DNA of 64,000 nt. Source: Thermoplasmata archaeon. Its GTDB lineage: Archaea; Thermoplasmatota; Thermoplasmata; Lutacidiplasmatales; UBA184. Below the pieces are notes generated by a model. That model searched no databases. It saw only the letters and a program-made list of their open reading frames with translations, and was not told where the DNA came from. Made by a program: the position numbers and the translations under genes. Shown one piece after another: positions 50,554-59,838 of this stretch (positions within the stretch are counted from its first letter, which is position 1; every line of letters begins with the position of its first letter). The stretch lies in the NCBI GenBank assembly GCA_022750055.1, contig JAKIWL010000003.1:181300-245299 (forward strand), read 5' to 3'.

Positions 50554-52566
50554 CTAGGCACCGGCGGTGGGCTCGAAGGGGCTGGCCTGGACCCACCGTT
50601 CGAACGCGTCGAAGTTGAACTCTCTCTGGAGGAACGCCTCGACGAGCTCTTTCGCCGGTCGCTCGCTTCCGGGGGAAAGGATCTCCTGCGCGTACCGGCG
50701 GGCCAGGTCGGGGTCGGCGAGCGTCCCCGTCTCTTCGAAGGGCCGGAGGAGGTCGCGCGCGATCGCGAGCGACCAGACGTAGGTATAGTAGAACGCCGAG
50801 TAGCCGGTCAGGTGGCCCCAGGACGCCTCCGGATGGTACGCCGGATCGAGCGGGATCGGAGTGTGACGGTCGTACGAATCCCGCAGGATCTTGGACGGGT
50901 CGGATCCCTCCGGGTCGCCGAGGTAGAACTGAAGGGAGGCTTCCGAGAGGGCTACCTGTCGGGCCCACCGGGACGGGCGCCCGAACGACTCGGAGGCTTT
51001 CATCCGTTCGAGCAGGTCGATCGGGATCCCCTCGCCGGTATCCGGGTCACGAGCGAAACGTCGGAGGGTTGCCGGGTCGCGCGCCCACTCTTCGAACAAT
51101 TGGGACGGCGCCTCCACGAAGTCCCATTCGATCAGGGACTGGGAGTTGTACAACCACCGAACGTGGCCCGAGAGCATGGCGTGCAATAGGTGGCCGAACT
51201 CGTGGAAGAACGTCACCACGTCCCCGTACTCCATTCGCGCCGTCTCCGGGTCCCCGGACGGATCGAGGAAGTTGCACACCAGGGCGCTTTGAGGGAGCTG
51301 GATACCCTGCAACCCTTCCCGGACCCCGAAGCAGGCCGCGTGGTTGTACTTGCCTTCCCGAGGAGTCATGTCCAGATAGAAGCGCCCGATCCTCCTCCCG
51401 TCGCGGAGGACGTCGTACGCCTCGACCGTCGAGTGCCAGAGCTCGACCGACGTGTTCCGGTCGAAGCGAAGCCCGAACAGCTGCCCACACAGCTCGAAGA
51501 GGCCGGCCCGGACCTGCCCGTAGGGAAGGTACGCGCGCAACTGCTTCATGTCCACTCCGAAGCGTTCTGTTCGAATCTTGGCCCCGTAGTACCCGTCGGC
51601 GAACAGCCCGATGTCCCAGTTCTCGATCCGAGTCGATTCCGGATGGTCCTTTCGTTTCCGGACCAAGAGGCGTTCCGTGTCGGCGATCGCGGCCGCCCGT
51701 GTCAACGTACCGACCCGGGCCAGGAACGTTTCGGCCGCCTCGGGGGTACGCATCATCTTGTCCTCGAGCGCGTAGGCGGCGTAGCTCGCGTACCCGAGCG
51801 ACGTCGCGAACTCGTGTCGGAGCGCGAGCAGCCGCTTCAGGACCGGTAGGTTTTCCGGATAGGCGCGATTCGCGAACTCCATCAGTAACCGACGCCGTAC
51901 ATCCGCGTCGTCGCAGTAGGTCATGACCGGTTGGAAATCGGGATAGTCGGTGGTCAATCGGACCCGACCGTCGGGTGCAGCCGGGTGGGACCGCAGGTAG
52001 TCCTCGGGCAGGCCGACGAGACTCGACCGCTCGAGGACCTCGATCGTCCGCCGGGAAGCGGCGATGTTCTCGGTAAACTCATTGGAGACGCGGTCGATCT
52101 CGTTATTCAGAGCGAGCAGTCGGGTGCGGCTCGCTGCATCCTTCTCGACCCCCGCCCGCCGCATGTCCCGAAGCATCTTCCATACCGCGAATCGGCAGGT
52201 TGGGTCCGCGCCCGTGAAATCCAGATCCGAGAGCGCTCGATAGGCGACCTCGTTCACCCGATACGAATTGAAGAATCGGTCCGCCGCCTCCGACACATCG
52301 CGTCCGGCACTGCGGGTCGCCTCCTCCGGGTGAACGGCGAAGAGGAAGCTTCCGTGCGCGCTCAGGTCCCGCACCTCCGTTAGCAATCGGTTCAGCGGGT
52401 CGAGGAACCCATCGATGGTTCGAGCGCCCCCGGTGGCCCCGAGCTGGTCGAGCTGGGCGGTCGCTCGGGCGATCCGTCCCTCCCCCATCCTTCGAAGTTC
52501 CTCCGCCGAGAGACGGAAGGTGAGCTCGCCCAGGGTTGCCTCTCGATCGGCCCCTGAATTCGACAT
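50554..52566 (-). CDS. M3-family oligoendopeptidase
   Basis: Cytosolic zinc metallopeptidase of the PepF/thimet group that degrades peptides. The 670-residue protein has the zinc motif H455-E-F-G-H459 and the downstream Glu ligand in FVEAPSQLFEEW, plus YGTYHP-type DPAYHPEASWGHLTGY near the C-terminus, important for substrate binding. The long N-terminal helical domain (IDGFLDPLNRLLTEV) covers the channel. No signal peptide is present. ATG 52566 is followed by acidic residues, normal for the family. No related genes adjoin. Confidence 0.94.
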   Translation of the reverse strand: MSNSGADREATLGELTFRLSAEELRRMGEGRIARATAQLDQLGATGGARTIDGFLDPLNRLLTEVRDLSAHGSFLFAVHPEEATRSAGRDVSEAADRFFNSYRVNEVAYRALSDLDFTGADPTCRFAVWKMLRDMRRAGVEKDAASRTRLLALNNEIDRVSNEFTENIAASRRTIEVLERSSLVGLPEDYLRSHPAAPDGRVRLTTDYPDFQPVMTYCDDADVRRRLLMEFANRAYPENLPVLKRLLALRHEFATSLGYASYAAYALEDKMMRTPEAAETFLARVGTLTRAAAIADTERLLVRKRKDHPESTRIENWDIGLFADGYYGAKIRTERFGVDMKQLRAYLPYGQVRAGLFELCGQLFGLRFDRNTSVELWHSTVEAYDVLRDGRRIGRFYLDMTPREGKYNHAACFGVREGLQGIQLPQSALVCNFLDPSGDPETARMEYGDVVTFFHEFGHLLHAMLSGHVRWLYNSQSLIEWDFVEAPSQLFEEWARDPATLRRFARDPDTGEGIPIDLLERMKASESFGRPSRWARQVALSEASLQFYLGDPEGSDPSKILRDSYDRHTPIPLDPAYHPEASWGHLTGYSAFYYTYVWSLAIARDLLRPFEETGTLADPDLARRYAQEILSPGSERPAKELVEAFLQREFNFDAFERWVQASPFEPTAGA

Positions 52567-52733
52567 GATGGACTCCCCCCCCGGAACCGGACCCGCTCAT
52601 ATCCTCGCGCGTCGGGTCTCTGGGACGATCCCCCCTCGACGGTGTCGCTGCCGAGGCGCTCCCGTACGGGGCCGCGCGAGGCCGTCGTCCAGAGAGGGCG
52701 AGCCTTCAAGGGTTCGCGGCGCTGGACCCAAGC

Positions 52734-53678
52734 ATGCGCGCCTTCGCGGTCAAGGCTTTCCCGTCGCCTCCCGAACTCATGGACCTCCCGAAGCCGGTTC
52801 CCGGCCCGGGCGAGATACTCGTCCACTTGGGGGCGGCGAGCGTCAACCCGATGGATTGGAAACTCACCGGCCTTGCCGAGGGCGGGTTGGTTCCCCACGT
52901 CGTGCCGTTCGTGCTGGGGATCGACGGGGCCGGCGTGGTCGAGGGGGTGGGCGACGGCGTATCGAGATTCAAGATCGGAGATGGGGTGTTCGGCCAGTTT
53001 GCCCACACCCCCTACGGCACCGGAACGTATGCCGAATTCACCACGGCCCCGGAGACCCTTGGGATTTCCAAGACCCCACGGGGCATCTACACCGGCCCGG
53101 CTTCGGCGGTGCCCACTGCCGGCATGACGGCCCTTGCAGCGGTGGACGCCATCGGGCTGCGGAAGGGCCAGACCCTCCTGATCCAGGGTGCGAAGGGGGG
53201 CGTCGGGTCGTTCGCGACCCAGATCGCATCCAATCTCGGGATCCTCGTCGTCGCCGCGAGCCGGGGGGATCACGGGACCTACATGCGCAAGCTCGGAGCG
53301 TACGAGTACTTCGACTCGTCACGCATCGGTTGGACCCGGGACTACCGGGGTGCCCACCCTAGCGGAGTGGACGCGGCCCTGGACCTGGTGGGCACTGAAT
53401 CCCTCTCTGACCCCTCTGCGTCCCTCGTTCGGGATGGCGCCGTTGTCGGTTCTCCCGTCGTGGCTCCGGGGGCGAGTGGAACGACCGAGCGGGGGATTCG
53501 GATCCTCCCCATCCAGCTCCAGCCGAGCACCAGCCTGCTCGACCGACTTTCCGCCGAGATCTCCTCCGGTCGGCTTCGAATCCCGGTCGAATCCACGGTC
53601 CCTCTCTCCGAGGCGGCCGAGGCGATCTCCCTCAGCCGCCAGGGACTCGGACGCGGCAAGACCGTTCTCACGATCTGA
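52734..53678 (+). CDS. Zinc-independent quinone oxidoreductase-like MDR protein
   Basis: Medium-chain dehydrogenase/reductase of 314 residues. It begins MRAFAVKAFPSPPELMDLPK with the GroES-like domain VPGPGEILVHLGAASVNPMDWK, followed by the Rossmann motif LIQGAKGGVGSFATQIASNLG. No catalytic or structural zinc cysteines are seen, so it belongs to the NADPH:quinone/enoyl reductase branch. The product may reduce quinones or enals. A TATA-like ccttcaagg lies 24 bases before ATG 52734. Confidence 0.92.
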   Translation: MRAFAVKAFPSPPELMDLPKPVPGPGEILVHLGAASVNPMDWKLTGLAEGGLVPHVVPFVLGIDGAGVVEGVGDGVSRFKIGDGVFGQFAHTPYGTGTYAEFTTAPETLGISKTPRGIYTGPASAVPTAGMTALAAVDAIGLRKGQTLLIQGAKGGVGSFATQIASNLGILVVAASRGDHGTYMRKLGAYEYFDSSRIGWTRDYRGAHPSGVDAALDLVGTESLSDPSASLVRDGAVVGSPVVAPGASGTTERGIRILPIQLQPSTSLLDRLSAEISSGRLRIPVESTVPLSEAAEAISLSRQGLGRGKTVLTI

Positions 53679-54017
53679 GCTAACCGCACCTCCGGCGTGA
53701 AACCGTCGGGGGGATCGGTCGGTCTCGCCCGGTGCCCTCCCCCGGAACGAGGTCGACCTAGAGCGAGCCGCCCTGGTCGGACCCCCCCGTTCGACGACGC
53801 CACCGAACGGGTCGAGGGGCCGGGTCCGTGGGGCAGACCGGAAAGGGCGGGGCCCTCGAGGAGCGCATCGAACGTCCCTCGAAGGCCTGATTACGGGAAC
53901 CTCCTAGCCCGTCGGGGGACGCCCGATGCATCCTGAACGAACCCGTGCCTCGATCGGGCCGGCGCCGAACGGTCGCAGACGGCGCGCGGCGACGAACGTG
54001 CGCCCGACCAGGGTAGC
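53679..54017. other. Gene-free stretch before thymidylate kinase
   Basis: About 340 bases with no convincing coding frame. A strong hairpin at 53786-53811 is followed by CGAGGG/CCCTCG pairing (about 53812-53860), giving a compact structured segment roughly 110 bases after the MDR stop. No T run follows it, so it is not a typical terminator. No TATA box stands out for thymidylate kinase. Confidence 0.4.
53786..53811. repeat. Perfect 8-bp inverted repeat (hairpin)
   Basis: CCCGTTCG (53786-53793) and CGAACGGG (53804-53811) with a 10-base loop, in the intergenic region after the MDR gene. It could be a protein-binding site or an RNA stem. Confidence 0.6.
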
Positions 54018-54614
54018 ATGAGCCGATCTCGTGAGGGCCGCTATGTAGTCCTCGAGGGCATCGACGGCTCTGGCAAGACCGAACTCTCCGATCGGCTCGT
54101 GCCCCCGATGGTACAGCGCGGTCACTCCGTTTCGAGGTTCCGGGAGCCGACCGACGCTTTCCTGCGGGCGCAGGGAGCTCGACTGGTCCGCCGTGACCCG
54201 GTCGGGGCAGCCCTCTGCTTCACCCTGGACCGACTGATCCTCCGACCGGAGGTGGAACGATGCCTCTCCCGAGGGGATCTCGTCCTACAGGATCGCTCGT
54301 TCTACTCCACGCTCGCGTACCAGTCCGTGGGGCTCGACGAGGGCCCTCGGGGGGAGCTCGAACGCCTCCAACGCACGGTCGCGATCGAGCCGGACCTCGT
54401 CCTATTCCTCGATGTACCGGTGGACGTGGCCCAGAGTCGGATCGCGGACCGCGGGGCAGCCGACGAGTTTGAAGACCGCACCTACCTCGGCGAGGTCCGA
54501 TCCAATTTCGAACGGTTGTTCCGTCCTCCCCGCTGGGTCCGCCTGGATGCGATGGGCTCGAAGGAAGCCACCCTCGACCACGCGCTGCGAGCCCTCACCG
54601 ACTTCGGCCTCTGA
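54018..54614 (+). CDS. tmk: Thymidylate kinase
   Basis: Phosphorylates dTMP to dTDP. The 198-residue protein has the P-loop GIDGSGKTE (14-22), the DR/E substrate motif REPTDAFLRAQG, LTLDR-type FTLDRLIL, the lid-containing QDRSFYSTLAYQ, and LFLDVPVDVAQSRI. It supports the same dTTP pathway as dcd. ATG 54018 is the first start before the P-loop. It is convergent with the ammonium transporter, 68 bases apart. Confidence 0.95.
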   Translation: MSRSREGRYVVLEGIDGSGKTELSDRLVPPMVQRGHSVSRFREPTDAFLRAQGARLVRRDPVGAALCFTLDRLILRPEVERCLSRGDLVLQDRSFYSTLAYQSVGLDEGPRGELERLQRTVAIEPDLVLFLDVPVDVAQSRIADRGAADEFEDRTYLGEVRSNFERLFRPPRWVRLDAMGSKEATLDHALRALTDFGL

Positions 54615-54681
54615 TCCTCCTGGACCCGCCACCGTCTCGGCTCGTCGCACTCCCGGGGCGCTGAGTCGTCCGAAGCCGGAC

Positions 54682-56034
54682 CTATCGGCCGTCGATCGAG
54701 ACGAGGGCGGGAGGCCCCGCGGCCATCGGGTGGGAGACCGACACTGCGATCGGGGTCGGGCCCGGCTCGGAGGCACCCTCCGTCGGTGGGACGGTGATCC
54801 CGCCCAGAAGTTTCGCGATCAGGACCATCGAACCGAAGGAGAGGACGAACACGACGATCAGGACCACGACCACGCCGAACATCTCCACGCCGAGCTGGTG
54901 GATCGCCGACAGTCCACCGCCGAACAACAGACCGTCCGGGAGTCCGGGCGCGCCCGAACCGGTCGAGAACTGAGTCTGCGAGAAGAACGCGATCATGGCC
55001 ACCCCGAAGACCCCTCCGACGAGGTGCCCGGGGAACAGGCCGACCGGATCGGAATACCACCGGAATCGGGCGAAGATCTTCTCGGCCCCGAGGAAGAGAG
55101 GCCCGCCGAGCAGCCCGAGGAGGATCGCGCTCCCGGGGCTGACGAATCCGGCGAGCGGGGTGATGATGATCAGGCCCATCAGGATCCCGTTCGTCCCCCA
55201 GAGCATGTCGGGTCGGGTTCCGTCGACGAGGTACGCGCTGACCAAGAGGGAGAGGAACGCCGCCGAGGCGGCGAGGAACGTCGTCAGGACGACGACGATC
55301 GCCTCATCATTGAACTGAAGGACGCTTCCCGGATTGAACCCGAACCAGCCGACCCACAGGAGCAGGATCGCGAGGGTCAACCAACTCGGCTGAATTCGGA
55401 TCGGAACCTGGGGGCTCGTCTTCGCCCCGCGGGCCCTCTCTTCGCGCCAGATCTGGACGACCACGCCCATTCCCGCCGCCCCTGCGGCTCCGTGCACGAC
55501 GAGGCCTCCTGCGAAATCGACCATCCCTAGGTTCGCGAGCCACCCCGAGGGATTCCAGATCCAGGCGGCAGGCAGGTTCCAGATGATGAGGAAGTAGAGG
55601 ATCGTGTACAGCCCGATCGCCTTCAGCTTCACCTTTCGGAGGAACACGACCCCGACCAGGGCGAGGGTAACCGCCGCGAACGCGGTCTCGAACAGGAAGT
55701 ACGTCCCGAGCGTCAGGCCCTGGCTCTGGACGGACCACCAGACGTCCGACACCGGGTTCGCCGAACCGGAGGAGAAGCCTCCGAGGAAGAATCCAGCAGC
55801 GTAGCCCGGGTTCCCGAGGAGACCATTCCACGTCGGGGCGAACGCGACGTTGAACCCGACGGCCGCCATGATCACGACCGCCGCGCCGGTCATGAACGTC
55901 GTCTTCAGGAGGCTGAAGGAGAACATCTCGCCGAGCTCGCCGACCTCGAGCAGGCCGACGGCGATGGTCATCGTGAATACGAGCAGGCCGGCGAGCAGCA
56001 CCCACAGATTGTTGACGAGGAAAGAGGCGATCAC
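54682..56034 (-). CDS. amt: Ammonium transporter (Amt/Mep/Rh family)
   Basis: Integral membrane channel for ammonium uptake. The 450-residue protein has about eleven helices and the family motifs GLVVHGAAGAAGMG (first pore-lining His), WVGWFGFNPGSVLQF, and FPGHLVGGVFGVAM with the second pore His. The C-terminal tail is short, Pro/Ser-rich and lacks an obvious cytosolic regulatory helix. No GlnK/PII gene is adjacent, which is unusual because the pair is commonly linked. The start is GTG 56034. The TATA-like GGCTAAATAGG at about 56119 leaves an 60-base leader. Confidence 0.94.
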   Translation of the reverse strand: MIASFLVNNLWVLLAGLLVFTMTIAVGLLEVGELGEMFSFSLLKTTFMTGAAVVIMAAVGFNVAFAPTWNGLLGNPGYAAGFFLGGFSSGSANPVSDVWWSVQSQGLTLGTYFLFETAFAAVTLALVGVVFLRKVKLKAIGLYTILYFLIIWNLPAAWIWNPSGWLANLGMVDFAGGLVVHGAAGAAGMGVVVQIWREERARGAKTSPQVPIRIQPSWLTLAILLLWVGWFGFNPGSVLQFNDEAIVVVLTTFLAASAAFLSLLVSAYLVDGTRPDMLWGTNGILMGLIIITPLAGFVSPGSAILLGLLGGPLFLGAEKIFARFRWYSDPVGLFPGHLVGGVFGVAMIAFFSQTQFSTGSGAPGLPDGLLFGGGLSAIHQLGVEMFGVVVVLIVVFVLSFGSMVLIAKLLGGITVPPTEGASEPGPTPIAVSVSHPMAAGPPALVSIDGR

Positions 56035-56326
56035 AGATCGAACGTTACGTCCCCTGCCCTGCCATCGATCGATCCTTTCCTTGAGGGAGCTAGACCGAAA
56101 TCGGCGGGGGGGCCTATTTAGCCGTTAGTTTGGAACGGTGGGCCCCGTCGGTGGGACCCGGTCCGGAGGCTGGTTCTTTCCCCTGTAGGAGCGCGCCCAA
56201 GATCCCGAAGCGGTGGGTTGGGTTCCCTCGATTTCGGGGTCCACCGGGAGGCCTAGCACGCTACCCGGTGTGATGGGAGCGTTCAGTTTAAGCCCTGGAC
56301 CCGGATTTTGTCCTCGGGAGATCCGG

Positions 56327-57772
56327 ATGGGCGCGGCGATGAGCTACTCCGAAGCGCGCTACGAGCGCGTCGCCGTTCCGGAGGAGCCACCCGAGCGACG
56401 GATCCACAGCTTCGACGAAGTGCTCCACTCGTACTCCAAAGAGGAGGCGATCATGGAGGCCAGCCGGTGCCTTCAGTGCGCCCTGCCCTTCTGCGTCGAG
56501 GCCTGCCCGATCACGCAGGACTGCCGGGGGTACATCGGGCTCGTCGCCGGCGGCCAGTTCGACGACGCCGCCCGGCTCACCCTTCAGGAGAACCCCCTCG
56601 CGACGACGCTCTGCAAGGTCTGCTACCACTACTGCGAGGACGCCTGCATCATGCGCCACCGCGGGGTCCCGATCGCGATCCGCCACCTCAAACGCGCCGC
56701 GATGGAGTTTGGGAACGATCAATTGGTCTACGTGCCCAATGCCCCCCGACACCAGCGGGTCGCGGTGATGGGTGCGGGTCCGGCCGGGTTGATGGCCGCC
56801 TGGGAACTCGGACTGCGTGGATACCCGGTGACCGTGTTCGAGAAGCTGAAGGTCATCGGCGGGCAGGCGGAGGCGATCCCCCACTACCGGATGCCCGGAA
56901 GCGAGCTTCTGCAAGACCTGGAACGCTTCCGCAACCTCGACGTCACGTTCGTTCCGGGAACTCGGGGCGGGGTCGACGTGGCCCCCGAGGCGCTCCTGTC
57001 GGATGGCTACCGAGCCGTCTATCTCGCGATCGGAGCCTCCAAGGCCGGGTCCCCCGGGATCCCCGGGGAGAACCTGCCCGGGGTCATCTACGCCCTCGAC
57101 TTCCTGCTCGACGTCAACGAGGACAAGATCGCGCCCCTCGGGAAGAACATCGTAGTGGTCGGGGGCGGGGACGTCGCCGTGGACTCGGTCCGATCGGCGC
57201 TTCGGCTCTCCCCCGGAGCCCAGGTCTCGCTCGTGTACCGCCGTACCCGCCAAGAGGCGCCGGCGGGCGAGGAGGAGATCCGCGAGACGGAACCCGAAGG
57301 CGTGCGGCTGTTCTGGCTTCTCTCCCCATTGCGTGTGATCGGAACCGACCACGTGGAGGGGGTGGAGTTTCAGCGAATGGAGCTCGGCCCGCAGGATTCC
57401 TCCGGTCGGAGGGCCGTCCGTCCGGTCCCCGGCGGAACGCAGGTCATCGAGTGCGACACGGTCATCCTCGCGATCGGCCAGAACGCCGACCTGACCGGCT
57501 TTTCCACGGACCTCGAACTCAAGATCGGTTCGAAGGGGTGGCCAGAGGGCATCCACCCGGACACCATGACCGCGGTCGAAGGGGTCTTCGCGTCAGGTGG
57601 ACGGTCGGTCGTGCACGCGATGGCGGCGGGCACCCGGGCCGCCGAATCGATCGATACGTACCTCGCTCGAAAGGAGGGAAGGGCGCCCACGGCGAGACCG
57701 GATCCCTTCGGCGCAGCGACCGCCCCCCCGAGGGTACCGGAAGGGTACTCGACCCCGGTTTGGAAACCGTAG
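56327..57772 (+). CDS. Glutamate synthase small subunit (GltD)-like FAD/Fe-S oxidoreductase
   Basis: Flavoprotein of 481 residues related to the NADPH-dependent beta subunit of glutamate synthase. It has an N-terminal Fe-S domain with RCLQCALPFCVEACPI and CKVCYHYCEDAC, then FAD motif VAVMGAGPAGLMAAWEL, NADPH motif IVVVGGGDVAVDSVRSAL, and a closing VFASGGRSVVHAMAAG. No large GltB subunit is adjacent, so it may instead feed electrons to another partner, as in ferredoxin:NADP-type relatives. It is next to the ammonium transporter, which suggests nitrogen assimilation. ATG 56327 follows GGGAG and a TATA-like tttaag (56287-56292). Confidence 0.9.
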   Translation: MGAAMSYSEARYERVAVPEEPPERRIHSFDEVLHSYSKEEAIMEASRCLQCALPFCVEACPITQDCRGYIGLVAGGQFDDAARLTLQENPLATTLCKVCYHYCEDACIMRHRGVPIAIRHLKRAAMEFGNDQLVYVPNAPRHQRVAVMGAGPAGLMAAWELGLRGYPVTVFEKLKVIGGQAEAIPHYRMPGSELLQDLERFRNLDVTFVPGTRGGVDVAPEALLSDGYRAVYLAIGASKAGSPGIPGENLPGVIYALDFLLDVNEDKIAPLGKNIVVVGGGDVAVDSVRSALRLSPGAQVSLVYRRTRQEAPAGEEEIRETEPEGVRLFWLLSPLRVIGTDHVEGVEFQRMELGPQDSSGRRAVRPVPGGTQVIECDTVILAIGQNADLTGFSTDLELKIGSKGWPEGIHPDTMTAVEGVFASGGRSVVHAMAAGTRAAESIDTYLARKEGRAPTARPDPFGAATAPPRVPEGYSTPVWKP

Positions 57773-57843
57773 CGAGCTCTATCGGGACCCGGGTTGAAGA
57801 CCGGCCCGAGAGCCAGTAAGGTGCGCGCATTCGACCGGCCGGT

Positions 57844-58479
57844 TCAGGCGGCGGGTCCGAACCATTTGGACAGGGAGGGCACGAACTCGGAGGGGCCCTT
57901 CAAGCGGACGGACCGCAATCCCCATTCCCGCGCCCCCGCGACGTACTCCTCCGAGGCATCCAGATAGAGGATCGACGACGGCTCGACCGCGGCCCGCTCG
58001 ATCGCCTGGATGTAGACCTGAGCGTTCGGTTTCGCAATCCCCTCACGGAAGGACAAGATCGTGTCGTCGAAGAGTTCGGAGAGCGGGTACTTCCGGTCGA
58101 TCGCCTCGAACACAGGACCCGGGATGTTGGCGACGGCGAGCACGCGTACCGGGTCCCGTTCCCGCAGTTTTCGAAGGAATTCGTAGTTCGTCGGGACCGA
58201 TTCGAGGGCCGAATCGAGGACGACGCGGGCAAACTCCTCCACTCCCATGGTCAGCTCTGCCTCGAGGCAGACCTCGCGGTAGAACGCCTCGAGGTCCTCG
58301 CCTCCGCGCTCGAACGCCGAGATCCGGGAGCCGAACGCCGCCAATACGTTCCGGGGGTTGGCCCCGGTACGGTCGGCGAGCTGGCCGGCGGCCCGGACCC
58401 ACAGCTCCTCGACCAGGATGCCGAGGATCTCGGTCAGGATCGCCTGCGGTCGGGGAGGGTCGGCCGCCCCCTGCTGCAC
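57844..58479 (-). CDS. HAD-superfamily fold protein lacking the catalytic aspartates
   Basis: A 211-residue HAD-like protein with a helical cap (LADRTGANPRNVLAAFGSRI) and the later motifs GIAKPNAQVY (Lys retained) and ILYLDASEEYVAGA. The first motif, expected as DxD, reads ILTEILG, with Glu17 and Leu19 at the two aspartate positions. Motif II is VLAVAN instead of a Ser/Thr form, and the motif IV DD pair is DA. It is probably a non-catalytic binding protein. The GTG at 58479 is set by a TATA-like CTTTATCG about 26 bases upstream. Confidence 0.82.
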   Translation of the reverse strand: MQQGAADPPRPQAILTEILGILVEELWVRAAGQLADRTGANPRNVLAAFGSRISAFERGGEDLEAFYREVCLEAELTMGVEEFARVVLDSALESVPTNYEFLRKLRERDPVRVLAVANIPGPVFEAIDRKYPLSELFDDTILSFREGIAKPNAQVYIQAIERAAVEPSSILYLDASEEYVAGAREWGLRSVRLKGPSEFVPSLSKWFGPAA

Positions 58480-58615
58480 CGGGGCGGTATGGACCGCCGA
58501 CGATAAAGGCGGGACTTCGCAGCCCGCCCAGTTCGGACCCGCGCTCTCCTGAGTGGGCGGTCCACGGCGGTCCGAGTGCAGTCGGCCAGGACGCATCCCA
58601 CGACCGTGGGGAAAG

Positions 58616-58623
58616 GTTTTAGA
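58616..58623 (+). promoter_or_regulatory. TATA-like box of the OB-fold gene
   Basis: The sequence gttttaga lies about 28 bases before ATG 58647. It is spaced for leaderless transcription. Confidence 0.55.
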
Positions 58624-58646
58624 CCCCGTGGGTTCGGCGGTGGTCG

Positions 58647-58934
58647 ATGGCCAGCATAGCGAGCCTCCGCGCGAATTCTAGTGCGACGATCGATGGGACC
58701 ATCAGGGCCATCTCGGCGGTCCGAGAAGTGAACACGGTCCGAGGACCCTCCCGCGTCGCGGACGCGACCATCCAGGATGAGACGGGTACGATCGTTCTGA
58801 CCCTCTGGGGAGACGATACGAAACGCTACACGATCGGCCAGAAGCTTCGGATCACCGATGGATGGGTGAAGGATTTCCGCGGGAAGCTTCAGATCTCCCC
58901 CGGCCGTTCCGGCCGGATCGAGATCCAACCCTAG
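58647..58934 (+). CDS. OB-fold nucleic-acid-binding protein (RPA/SSB-like)
   Basis: A single-domain OB-fold protein of 95 residues, like the small archaeal RPA-type or tRNA-anti proteins. The pattern ATIDGTIRAISAVREVNT, SRVADATIQDETGTIVLTLWGD, GQKLRITDGWVKDFRGKLQI is the five-strand OB barrel with the conserved Gly-Thr-Ile turn and Leu-Trp pair. It lacks zinc and a C-terminal acidic tail. It could bind single-stranded DNA or RNA. It lies divergent from the HAD-like gene, both promoters close together. Confidence 0.88.
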   Translation: MASIASLRANSSATIDGTIRAISAVREVNTVRGPSRVADATIQDETGTIVLTLWGDDTKRYTIGQKLRITDGWVKDFRGKLQISPGRSGRIEIQP

Positions 58935-59054
58935 GCCTACGGGCGGACTTCCGCGGCGGAAAAGGCACCTAATCGATCGCGGGGCGCGTTCGGCCCTCGT
59001 TACGGCAACTGAATGGCAATTCCGTTTGGCGGGGTCGTGCCGGAGCGCGGCGCC

Positions 59055-59585
59055 TCAGCCTTTCCCTTGCGCGGGCTCGGCCGGGGGCATCGGCTGTGGC
59101 GGCGGGCGGACCGCCTGTTTACTGGCCGCCCCGACGAGGAGTAGGAGCAAGCCGATCACGACGAGGGCAATCCCGGCCAACCCACCGGCTAGGGGTTCGC
59201 CCACGGTGACGGAGATGGTCGTCTTGCCAGTCAGTCCCGTCGGGACGACGAGGTAGTAATTGCCCTTCACGCCACTCCACGTGAGCGTCCCGGTGCTCCC
59301 CTTTCCGGAGGCGACCCGGTCGCTGCTGGGGTTGAAGTGCGTGCACGTGGAGTCGGTGCCACAATTGTACACGGTGACATTCACGGGGAGTCCGGAGTCG
59401 GACGAGTAGGTGGCCGAATAGGGTAGGTTCGGGCTGAGGAGGGCGAGGGGTGGATTAGCGTTGACCGCCAGCCCGGCGGTCGCCGGCACGTCGCTTGAAC
59501 CAACCGCCAGGCTCATGGGGACGTACCAGAGCACGAATCCCAAGATCAGCACAATGACTCCCCCGATCACCCAACCCGTCCTCAT
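59055..59585 (-). CDS. Membrane protein with two terminal helices and an outside beta domain
   Basis: Not recognised. The 176-residue protein has an N-terminal helix (IGGVIVLILGFVLWYVPMSL), an outside domain of about 100 residues with a Cys pair (YNCGTDSTC), and a C-terminal helix (GIALVVIGLLLLLVGAAS) followed by a Pro/Gln tail. Beta-strand alternation (TLTWSGVKGNYYLVVPTG) suggests an Ig-like or pre-peptidase-like domain. TATA-like GTTAAATA is about 31 bases before ATG 59585. Confidence 0.78.
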   Translation of the reverse strand: MRTGWVIGGVIVLILGFVLWYVPMSLAVGSSDVPATAGLAVNANPPLALLSPNLPYSATYSSDSGLPVNVTVYNCGTDSTCTHFNPSSDRVASGKGSTGTLTWSGVKGNYYLVVPTGLTGKTTISVTVGEPLAGGLAGIALVVIGLLLLLVGAASKQAVRPPPQPMPPAEPAQGKG

Positions 59586-59838
59586 GGAACCTCCGTCGGG
59601 GGGAATCTGGCGCGGTATTTAACTTGCCGAAAAGGGACGATTTCGGCCCCCGGATATGGGTGGATGGGGTCCGTCGTCCCGGGTCGCGTTCCGAGCGCTT
59701 CCGTTCTGGCCTGGCCCAGCGTGGTGGGTGGGCTTTGCTTGGGGGCGGCTCCTCCAAGGCAAGGTGAAAGGGGTCTCTCGACCCAGCGCAGCGATCTGTG
59801 GATCACGAAATAGCGGTTGCTCAGGTTCGGGGGAACGC

